From CAYRYU01 sp964428355 (GTDB taxonomy: Bacteria; Muiribacteriota; Ozemobacteria; Ozemobacterales; Ozemobacteraceae), in assembly GCA_964428355.1 (NCBI GenBank), contig CAYRYU010000200.1, forward strand, positions 1 through 5,019: a stretch of 5,019 bases of DNA, written 5' to 3'. Shown here piece by piece: positions 1 to 5,019 of this stretch. A program made the translations under genes and the position numbers. The notes under the pieces were generated by a model. It saw only the letters and a list, made by a program, of their open reading frames with translations. It did no database searches and had not been told where the DNA came from. Each line of letters starts with the position of its first letter. Within the stretch, counting starts at the first letter, position 1.

Positions 1-516
1 CCGGAGATTGCGCGTCATAAATCCGAGCTTCTCGAGAGGCTGCCCCCCGATGGTCGAGGTTCCACCGGAGGTAATGCCTCCCATCCAATTCCATCCGATT
101 TCCCGCGTGAACTCGCGACAGATTTCAAGGGCAACACGACAATGTATTGGCTCGGGATATCCCGAGTGGATGATCGCATAGAAGGATGCCCCGATATCCC
201 CCGTCGCCGGGGGAATGCGCTGGGAGATTTTTTCCAACAGGCTTGTGCCAGCGAAGTTCAACGAATCGTGGTAGAGCGAGGAAACGAGTACGATCTTGCG
301 GGATTCTGAAACTGCACCCATCAATGCGGGATGGCTTCCCCCCGTGGTTTCCTTCAATCCGGTCTCGAGGAAGGAAACCCGGGTTCCCGTCACTTCGAGT
401 CGGCCGGCAAGATAACGGCCTATGGAAGCTGAGTTGCTTTTCTGACGATTGCTCGCAGAAAGTACAAGAACCCGCCCTCCGCCATCGGACCCTCTCGGCC
501 TGATTTCAGGGCTCAT
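1..516 (-). CDS. NAD(P)H-dependent FMN reductase / flavodoxin-fold oxidoreductase, partial (C-terminus beyond window)
   Basis: The frame opens at ATG 516-514 and stays open for 172 codons to the left edge, so the C-terminus is missing. About 12 non-conserved residues precede a first beta strand and loop, VLVLSASNRQKSNSASIGRY (about residues 16-35), in the place of the FMN-phosphate loop (GSxRxxSN type) of flavodoxin-like FMN reductases. Next come IVLVSSLYHDSLNFAG (about 75-90), matching the 'P-x-Y-x-x-S' strand-loop, and HSGYPEPIHCRVALEICREF (about 117-136), matching the 'GFPE' segment with its following helix. These motifs suggest a soluble cytoplasmic protein that binds FMN and uses NAD(P)H. 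The start codon overlaps the stop of the upstream gene (ATGA, 516-513), and a GGAG lies 7 nt ahead, so the two are probably translationally coupled. Unlike that neighbour, it shows no clustered cysteines in the visible part. The fold family is fairly secure; the substrate is unknown. Confidence 0.8.
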   Translation of the reverse strand, partial: MSPEIRPRGSDGGGRVLVLSASNRQKSNSASIGRYLAGRLEVTGTRVSFLETGLKETTGGSHPALMGAVSESRKIVLVSSLYHDSLNFAGTSLLEKISQRIPPATGDIGASFYAIIHSGYPEPIHCRVALEICREFTREIGWNWMGGITSGGTSTIGGQPLEKLGFMTRNLR

Positions 517-1103
517 GGAAGAACTCCGGACCGCTCGATGAAACTGGAGAGGAGCCTCGACAGCTCTTCCTGCGCGGGTTTCCCGGAAACGACCAGTTCC
601 GCATGACGGGTTTGCAGATTCCGTGCGCTGCGTTCCGCGAGCTTCGAGAAAATGCCCGCCGAGATTTCGTCGGTTTTCGGCTGCCAACCCAGGTAGATGA
701 TGGGAGGGCGGTTTGAATACCTCAAGCGGTGATGCATTTCCCCCTGGTAGGTGACGAAACAGGGATGGATGTAAGGCATTGTACGTTCAAACGCGCGCTT
801 GGTGGTGGATGAAAAACCTCCGAAGGAAAGCGTCGTGACGATTGCCATGAGATCGCATTCCGCCTGATGCCTGGGGAGGTCCTGGCCGTCATCCTGGAAG
901 ATGCAGATTCCGGGAGTCCGGAAGGCACATGAACTGCACCCGACACAGGGGTGAATCCGCTTTTCGCAGACGATGAAGGGCTCAGCCCTCCAGCCCCGCT
1001 CACGAAGCAGCCGCGCAAAGGCTTCGCCGATCGAGTGTGTGAATTCGTCCTTCGATCCGGCACCGTCGAGAATGAACGCGGCTTTCCTTTTTTCTTCGGA
1101 CAT
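513..1103 (-). CDS. Iron-sulfur flavoprotein-like FMN reductase (flavodoxin fold with CX2CX2CX7C motif)
   Basis: A 196-residue cytoplasmic protein. A first strand and loop, AAFILDGAGSKDEFTHSIGE (8-27), sit where flavodoxin-like reductases bind the FMN phosphate, but the usual GSPR-x-x-GNT is degenerate. Cys53, Cys56, Cys59 and Cys67 form CX2CX2CX7C followed by Asp71-Asp72. This matches the compact cysteine motif of Isf-type iron-sulfur flavoproteins, where it holds a [4Fe-4S] cluster beside FMN. The segment FGGFSSTTKRAFERTMPYI (94-112) corresponds to the 'G-x-S-x-x-x-K-x-x-x-D-R' flavin-site helix, and GEMHHRLRY (121-129) is a further conserved-looking block. The likely role is electron transfer or NAD(P)H/ferredoxin-linked reduction of an unknown acceptor. 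Its stop overlaps the next flavoprotein start, implying a working pair. ATG 1103 is the first usual start in a frame that is open back to 1268. Its Shine-Dalgarno is weak (AGAG directly upstream). Family confidence is good; cluster binding is inferred from the motif. Confidence 0.83.
   Translation of the reverse strand: MSEEKRKAAFILDGAGSKDEFTHSIGEAFARLLRERGWRAEPFIVCEKRIHPCVGCSSCAFRTPGICIFQDDGQDLPRHQAECDLMAIVTTLSFGGFSSTTKRAFERTMPYIHPCFVTYQGEMHHRLRYSNRPPIIYLGWQPKTDEISAGIFSKLAERSARNLQTRHAELVVSGKPAQEELSRLLSSFIERSGVLP
524..527 (-). promoter_or_regulatory. Ribosome binding site of the second flavoprotein gene
   Basis: GGAG on the minus strand, 7 nt before the ATG at 516-514 and inside the last codons of the upstream gene. 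It supports the coupled start at 516. Confidence 0.6.
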
Positions 1104-1254
1104 CTCTATGAACCGTGAAATGTTATCCGAAAACGGTGGAAAAAGCCATCCCGGGAGACCAGTTCTTTCATACCTGTCCAGGAAAGTCGGGACGGCCGAA
1201 AGATTGGGGAAAGCCGGGTGGACCCGACCTTCTTCTCGAGTGCTAAAAAGCCCG
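1104..1254 (-). other. Intergenic spacer with no convincing promoter or terminator
   Basis: These 151 nt separate the coiled-coil membrane protein from the flavoprotein pair. I found no credible -35/-10 pair. A short inverted repeat (GTCGGG 1186-1191 with CCCGAC 1223-1228, plus an inner CGGGT/ACCCG at 1215-1226) has no U-tract, so it is not a convincing terminator. In the minus-strand reading, one frame continuous with the 1103 start is open across the whole spacer without ATG, GTG or TTG. Confidence 0.5.
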
Positions 1255-2010
1255 CTATGGTGTGTTCTTTACCATATGGACGAAGGCTTTGATTCCGCGC
1301 AGAAGCTCCTGATCCTCGGTAAGCCTCTCGATCGACTTTTGGAACTCATCGCAGACCGTGCTGACCCTGTCATTGAAGCGGCGGATTTCGGTGGTCGTTG
1401 CGCCGCGAAGGGCCTCGAAGTTGTGCTCGGCTTTCTCGAAGCGTTTGAGGTTCTGTTTCGTCTCTTCCTCGATATCCTTGCGGAGCTGTGTCAGGGTCTG
1501 TTCCAGGACACCCAGGCGGGAAGCCAACTCAACCGAATCCTCCCTCGGGACGAAACATCGGGATTTCAGATTGTACAACCTGGTTTTCATGTGAACGTGG
1601 AACGCGTGGATCGGCCGGAACACTGTCGACAGGAGAAAGAACCCCGCGAACCAGTATCCCACCACCCCGTTGGAAAACCAGGCCGCGGCAAACGCTGCTC
1701 CGGCTGCCAGGATATGGCACCCCAGGCAGGTCAGCAACAATCTAGGGACGAGTCGCCTGGTGTACTCGATGTCCTCCTCGGGGATGTTGATGGACTTCCG
1801 CAGGCTTTCCTCCTGCTCCAGGCGGAGATTTCGAGCATCGAAATACAGATCCCAGGGGTGTTTCAGGATGGCGACCATCCCGCTCAAACCCATGAATGCA
1901 ATGAAAAAGTCGACCATCCCGGGCAGGGGATACCCGCCCAGATGACTGACTCCCGTTACGATGGCCACCAAAAGCGCCAGGCCAAGAACTCCAATAATGC
2001 TGATCCCCAT
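1255..2010 (-). CDS. Four-helix membrane protein with coiled-coil C-terminal tail, function unknown
   Basis: A 251-residue protein I do not recognise. Predicted membrane helices lie at about 3-21, 32-50, 89-111 and 116-135. A charged loop sits between helices 2 and 3 (about 51-86, with an Arg/Glu-rich stretch near NLRLEQEESLRKS). After helix 4 come the His-rich turn PIHAFHVH (133-140) and a basic patch. Residues about 158-235 form a long, charged, heptad-like helix, a probable coiled coil. By the positive-inside trend (MKTRLYNLKSR after helix 4) the tail is probably cytoplasmic. The start at 2010 is chosen because GAGGTGG lies just upstream and the first helix follows at once. A longer in-frame ATG at 2118 lies inside the REP-like repeat and would add 36 residues made largely of repeat sequence, so I reject it. 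It lies 111 nt downstream of the transporter and could be an accessory, scaffold or sensor for it, but nothing in the sequence assigns a function. Confidence 0.72.
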   Translation of the reverse strand: MGISIIGVLGLALLVAIVTGVSHLGGYPLPGMVDFFIAFMGLSGMVAILKHPWDLYFDARNLRLEQEESLRKSINIPEEDIEYTRRLVPRLLLTCLGCHILAAGAAFAAAWFSNGVVGYWFAGFFLLSTVFRPIHAFHVHMKTRLYNLKSRCFVPREDSVELASRLGVLEQTLTQLRKDIEEETKQNLKRFEKAEHNFEALRGATTTEIRRFNDRVSTVCDEFQKSIERLTEDQELLRGIKAFVHMVKNTP

Positions 2011-2012
2011 AG

Positions 2013-2019
2013 CCACCTC
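2013..2019 (-). promoter_or_regulatory. Ribosome binding site fixing the start of the four-helix protein
   Basis: GAGGTGG on the minus strand, with its GAGG core 5 nt before the ATG at 2010-2008. It is the best Shine-Dalgarno in the window and decides against the longer start inside the repeat. Confidence 0.75.
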
Positions 2020-2072
2020 GTTTTCCCGCAATTTTTCCTTGGCCTTGAAAGACCTTCCCCATTCTATCAAAG

Positions 2073-2147
2073 AAACTGGGGGACACTCGACCAGTTTTAA
2101 CCAGTCGAGTGTTCCCAAGTTTTAACTGGTCGAGTGTCCCCCAGTTT
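2073..2147. repeat. REP-like cluster: three palindromic units, outer pair a perfect 24-nt inverted repeat
   Basis: Unit 1 (2073-2096) and unit 3 (2124-2147) are perfect 24-nt inverse complements, with core GGGGGACACTCGACCAGTT in unit 1. Unit 2 (2099-2121) is a degenerate copy in the same orientation as unit 3, 25 nt away, matching it at 19 of 23 positions. GTTTTAAC recurs at both unit junctions (2094-2101, 2119-2126). Each outer unit is itself a small palindrome (AACTGG / CCAGTT around an 11-nt loop). The inverted pair separated by a short spacer resembles REPIN/BIME elements, which in other genomes are mobilised by RAYT-type Y1 transposases; no such gene is in this window. The transcript could fold either as unit 1 with unit 2 or as unit 1 with unit 3. 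The element overlaps the 3' end of the transporter gene, may stabilise or attenuate the message, and could act as a terminator-like structure, although no clean U-tract follows. Confidence 0.85.
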
Positions 2148-4434
2148 TCCGGAAAAGGATGAGCATCGAGGGGGTGAGGAAGAGGTCGTAGAAGATACCC
2201 AGGGTCATTGCCATCACCGAATAGATGCCGAAACGGCGTATCGGGCCGAAGTCCGAGAAGCAGAGGATCCCCAAGCCGAGGATCAGGATCAGGGATATCG
2301 AAACGACCGCCCAGCCGAGACGGAGCATCAGGCAGATCCGGCTTCGCTGCGGGCCGTGGCCTTTCCGCTCCTCCTGCCCCATTTCATGGATGATGTGGAT
2401 CGTGTCGTCCACTATTATCCCAAGGCAGATGCACGGAACCATTGCGGAAACCGGATCAAGCGGCACACCCAGCCAGCCAAGTATTCCGAGGGCGGCCACG
2501 AGGGGAAGGAAGTTCGCGATGAACCCGATGAAAAGCGCTTGGAAGCTCCGGAAACCCACCAGCAGGACGAACAGAATCCCAGCCAATGACGAGGTGAAAG
2601 ACTGAACCTCGAGAAGAAGAGCTTCGTTCTCCATGAGTGCGGAAAGATGCATCCGCCCAGTTCCGGAAGCGGTGAAGGTTCCCGAGCCCAGCTCGTTCAG
2701 CAGCCCCTCCAGTCGTCGTGAGGCAGCCTCGACATCCGGAGCCATACCGCTCCGGAGGCCAACGATCATCCTGGCCCGGTCGAGGTAGGGGGGATTGAAG
2801 AATGCCTGGAGAAGCTCCTCCGCCTGGCCTTCCGCCAAACGGAATGCCTTGTCCAGTTCTCCGGGGTTTCTCGGGTTTGCGCCCGCCTCCCCGAAGATCT
2901 CGCGCCTGACCTCCCTGACGATTTCGAGCGGGGAAACGATCGCGGCGACTTCCGGGGCCGAGGCGATCCGTTCCTCTGCCACTCTCAGGACCCGGAAAAT
3001 TTCGAAGGAGCGGAAATCCTCAGTTCCGGCTTTAAGAAAGAGTGAGATCTGACGCGCCCCGAACCCGTAATTCTCCTGGAAAAACCTGTGATCGAGAACC
3101 GCAGGGTCATTTTGGGGAAGCGTCGAAAGCGGATCCGAGCCCACGTTGAGAAAGGATATTCCGAAGGATAGTGCGGCGGTTCCTAGGACGGCAACGTTGA
3201 AAGCGGTTCGGGGAGCAGCCTGCATGCGTGCGAGAGCGCGGCCGAACTTTCTTTCGAATCCCGAGTTGGATGGCATCCGAGAGCCCGCTCCGCTTTTCCC
3301 GCCAACCAGGAACCCCAGGAACACCGGCAGGAGGACCGTCGAGGAGACGAATGCAAATCCGCAGCCGAGCGAGGAAAGGACTCCAAAAGCGCGGATCCCG
3401 GTTATTGGCGACAGGATCTGCGAAGCGAAGCCGATAACCGTGGTCAACGCGCACATGAAGCCCGGCGGGAAACAGTCTTCGAGCGTCTTTTCGATGACCC
3501 TTGCCCGTATGGGTGGGGTTCCTCCGGGGCCCGGGATATCGAAAAGCCGGAACCTGGCGATCACCTGGATCGAAAGGGAAAGGCTCACGAACAGCACAAT
3601 CGGGGTCAGGAGTGTCGAAAAGAGCGACGCCTTGTAACCGAGTGCGGCGAAAGCCCCGTGCGTCCAGACCGCGGGCAAGAGAACCACCGCCGCGACCGCG
3701 GCCACGAGGGCGGGGGAACGGAACAGGACCACGCTGATCAGGAGTGCTACCAGGATGGAAAGGACGATAAAGACCGAGTTCCCCTTGATCATGTGTGTGA
3801 CGTAGCTTTCCGCGAAGACCGGATACCCGCAGAACCGTGCGGTTCCAGGACCGAACTCGTTCTCGACGGTTTTTTTGATCGTCCTGACCAGTTCGTGCTT
3901 CGCGGGGCCCTCGAGCGGTTTGGGCCTCACGATCGTGGTCATCCAGGTTTCGTCGGGAGAGACGAAAAGCCCCCGGAGAAGGCGACTTGCCCTTATCTCC
4001 TGCAGCTTCCGCACGAAGTGCCTCGACCGCTCCTCCAGCCATCGCAGTTTTTCCTCCCCCGGTATGCCGACCGCGCCCGCCAGGTCGACGACTTTGAGAA
4101 CCCCCGGGATGGAAGCAACCGCGGCCTTGACCCGGAAAGCGGTGCGGAAAGCCTGTGATCCGATTCCCGCGATGGGCTGGAGAATCAGAATGTCGTCGTC
4201 AGGGCCGAAAACCTCGACGAACTCGCGGTATTTTTCGAAAGCGTCCGGCCTTCCCCCGAGTAGATCCTTGAGGTCGTAATCGAAACTGTTCTGTGCCGCA
4301 GACCAGAAACCCGCGACGGTCGCCGCGATCGAAAGAAAGATGATGGCAAGGCGCCTTTCCACCGCCCACCTGGCCAAGACGCGGGAAACCGCCCGGAAAA
4401 CTCCGGTGTTCTCGAGCCAGAAAGGGTTCGCCAT
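2122..4434 (-). CDS. RND-superfamily (MMPL/COG1033-type) transporter
   Basis: A complete 770-residue inner-membrane protein with the duplicated RND plan. Helix 1 is at about 29-47, a first periplasmic domain at about 48-218, and helices 2-6 at about 220-238, 241-263, 270-294, 324-344 and 349-377. Helix 7 is at about 410-430, a second periplasmic domain at about 431-610, and helices 8-12 at about 612-630, 632-655, 661-683, 704-726 and 735-761. The post-helix-1 block FDYDLKDLLGGRPDAFEKYR (51-70) and its counterpart after helix 7 (VGSDPLSTLPQNDPAVLDHR, 431-450) are typical of this family. GIIVDDTIHIIHEM in helix 10 (672-685) gives the Asp676-Asp677/His680 proton-relay-type motif. The equivalent helix 4 segment (LFVSLSLSIQVIARF) has no acidic residue. 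Such proteins use the proton gradient to move lipids, hopanoids or other hydrophobic compounds; the substrate here is unknown. It starts 21 nt after a radical SAM gene, probably in one operon. The last seven residues and TAA stop come from the REP-like repeat. Confidence 0.92.
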   Translation of the reverse strand: MANPFWLENTGVFRAVSRVLARWAVERRLAIIFLSIAATVAGFWSAAQNSFDYDLKDLLGGRPDAFEKYREFVEVFGPDDDILILQPIAGIGSQAFRTAFRVKAAVASIPGVLKVVDLAGAVGIPGEEKLRWLEERSRHFVRKLQEIRASRLLRGLFVSPDETWMTTIVRPKPLEGPAKHELVRTIKKTVENEFGPGTARFCGYPVFAESYVTHMIKGNSVFIVLSILVALLISVVLFRSPALVAAVAAVVLLPAVWTHGAFAALGYKASLFSTLLTPIVLFVSLSLSIQVIARFRLFDIPGPGGTPPIRARVIEKTLEDCFPPGFMCALTTVIGFASQILSPITGIRAFGVLSSLGCGFAFVSSTVLLPVFLGFLVGGKSGAGSRMPSNSGFERKFGRALARMQAAPRTAFNVAVLGTAALSFGISFLNVGSDPLSTLPQNDPAVLDHRFFQENYGFGARQISLFLKAGTEDFRSFEIFRVLRVAEERIASAPEVAAIVSPLEIVREVRREIFGEAGANPRNPGELDKAFRLAEGQAEELLQAFFNPPYLDRARMIVGLRSGMAPDVEAASRRLEGLLNELGSGTFTASGTGRMHLSALMENEALLLEVQSFTSSLAGILFVLLVGFRSFQALFIGFIANFLPLVAALGILGWLGVPLDPVSAMVPCICLGIIVDDTIHIIHEMGQEERKGHGPQRSRICLMLRLGWAVVSISLILILGLGILCFSDFGPIRRFGIYSVMAMTLGIFYDLFLTPSMLILFRKTGGHSTS

Positions 4435-4436
4435 CT

Positions 4437-4444
4437 CTCCTCTT
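4437..4444 (-). promoter_or_regulatory. Ribosome binding site of the RND transporter
   Basis: AAGAGGAG on the minus strand directly upstream of the ATG at 4434-4432. The GAGG core is 4 nt from the start, which is close but usable. It falls in the 21-nt gap after the radical SAM stop and supports the start at 4434. Confidence 0.6.
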
Positions 4445-4455
4445 ACGGGGAAGTT

Positions 4456-5019
4456 TCAGTAGAGAAGACGGTGACCGCGGGAGAATGAGCGCATCCGGTA
4501 AAGGCCTTCCCTGATCAGGCCAAGAGGGCGCTTCAACAGGGTCGATGGGTCCATGTAGCAGGAAAGAGGGCAATTCTGGCCGCAATCGGTCCGGTACCAG
4601 TCGCTTTTCGTCTCCCGGTGGAAAAGCGCAAGGGGATCAGGGGTTTCGAGCAGGTTCCCGATCGTCCGGTTCTGGCGGCTGCATGGGAACACCAGATCAC
4701 CGTTGGGGTATACGCGCCAGACGAGTTGCGGTTGGCAATCGAAGGGCGCGAATCTCTTAACGGCCTTGAGATACTCTACGGTGGCGGCGATTTTCCCACC
4801 AGTCTTCTTGTGACGGAGGATGGTTTCGATCAGCCGCTCGTATTCAGGGTTTCCTGCAAGGCCTGGAACCGGCACCGTCTTGATCAGCGCCGGACCCGCG
4901 GAAAACGCGATGTTGCGCTTCAGGCAGAACTCCAGGACCTCACGGACGTCCGGGAGGTTCTCCGGAAGGATCACGCAGTTGATCATCAGGCTCGGGTGTT
5001 CCCTTTTCGCCAGTGTCTC
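4456..5019 (-). CDS. Radical SAM protein with cysteine-rich SPASM/twitch-like C-terminus, partial (N-terminus beyond window)
   Basis: The frame is open from the right edge and ends at TGA 4458-4456, giving the last 187 residues. An internal ATG at 4986 is not the true start, since the preceding 11 codons read on as coding and lead into the barrel segment. The visible part begins with a late TIM-barrel strand and loop of radical SAM type (SLMINCVILPENLPDVREVLEFC), then a strand with FSAGPALIKTVPVPG. The tail has WRVYPNGDLVFPCSRQNRTI followed by GNL, the usual 'i-x-p-x-G-x-v-x-p-C ... iGNl' signature of SPASM/twitch domains. Five cysteines (visible residues 95, 113, 146, 150, 154; spacing CX17C and CX3CX3C) could bind an auxiliary iron-sulfur cluster. 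The CxxxCxxC SAM-cluster motif lies outside the window, so the call rests on the C-terminal half. It precedes the transporter by 21 nt and likely shares its transcript. It may modify a peptide, lipid or small molecule; the substrate is unknown. Confidence 0.78.
   Translation of the reverse strand, partial: ETLAKREHPSLMINCVILPENLPDVREVLEFCLKRNIAFSAGPALIKTVPVPGLAGNPEYERLIETILRHKKTGGKIAATVEYLKAVKRFAPFDCQPQLVWRVYPNGDLVFPCSRQNRTIGNLLETPDPLALFHRETKSDWYRTDCGQNCPLSCYMDPSTLLKRPLGLIREGLYRMRSFSRGHRLLY

Noticed and set aside
186..503. A 105-codon plus-strand frame near the left edge
   Set aside because: It is antisense to the second flavoprotein, whose minus-strand frame is uninterrupted from 516 to the window edge and carries flavodoxin motifs.
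1186..1228. Possible terminator hairpin in the spacer (GTCGGG / CCCGAC)
   Set aside because: The stem is only 6 bp around a large loop and no T-tract follows in the direction of transcription.
2040..2072. A TTGATA hexamer as a -35 box upstream of the four-helix protein
   Set aside because: No acceptable -10 element occurs 16-18 nt downstream, so a promoter cannot be supported.
973..2100. A 375-codon plus-strand open frame opposite the flavoprotein and the four-helix protein
   Set aside because: It lies antisense to two better-supported genes, crosses their intergenic spacer, has low-complexity Gln/Arg/Pro-rich content and no recognisable domain. It is a shadow of GC-rich coding on the other strand.
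2073..2147. Reading the repeat cluster as a CRISPR array or IS terminal repeats
   Set aside because: There are only three short units, in mixed orientation, with spacers of about 2 nt and no transposase gene in the window; a REP/REPIN-like element fits better.
2134..2589. A 151-codon plus-strand frame opposite the transporter C-terminus
   Set aside because: Antisense to conserved helices of the exporter, with highly charged, domain-free content and no Shine-Dalgarno support.
3107..4042. A 311-codon minus-strand frame inside the transporter gene
   Set aside because: It is an out-of-frame reading of the transporter, rich in Arg, Gly and Pro with no membrane or fold pattern, while the main frame shows the full RND topology.

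Overview
The window reads as a piece of a moderately GC-rich bacterial chromosome with every gene on the minus strand. It contains a complete 12-helix RND/MMPL-type exporter, iron-sulfur proteins (one radical SAM enzyme, one iron-sulfur flavoprotein-like protein) and a REP-like palindromic repeat. This would suit an anaerobic or facultative Gram-negative, for example of the former Deltaproteobacteria or a related environmental lineage. No marker gene fixes the taxon, so that placement is inference.

Layout, in transcription order from the right edge: (1) the C-terminal 187 residues of a radical SAM protein with a cysteine-rich, SPASM/twitch-like tail (5019-4456). (2) After 21 nt, a complete 770-residue RND-superfamily (MMPL/COG1033-type) transporter (4434-2122). 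(3) A cluster of three 23-24 nt REP-like units (2073-2147) lying exactly on the transporter's 3' end and supplying its stop codon. (4) A 251-residue protein of unknown function with four predicted membrane helices and a coiled-coil tail (2010-1255). (5) A 151-nt spacer with no convincing promoter. (6) Two flavodoxin-fold NAD(P)H/FMN oxidoreductase-like genes joined by an ATGA overlap. The first (1103-513) carries a CX2CX2CX7C cluster motif; the second (516-1, running off the left edge) has no such cysteine cluster in the part seen.

The radical SAM gene and exporter are spaced like one operon. The two flavoproteins are almost certainly translationally coupled. Whether the whole minus-strand run is a single transcript is uncertain, because the repeat and the 151-nt spacer interrupt it. 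A working hypothesis is that the radical SAM enzyme modifies a hydrophobic or lipid-like molecule moved by the exporter, while the flavoproteins supply electrons or reduce a substrate. No substrate can be read from the sequence. No RNA genes, CRISPR arrays, complete mobile elements or convincing factor-independent terminators were seen, and the plus strand appears to hold only antisense shadow frames.
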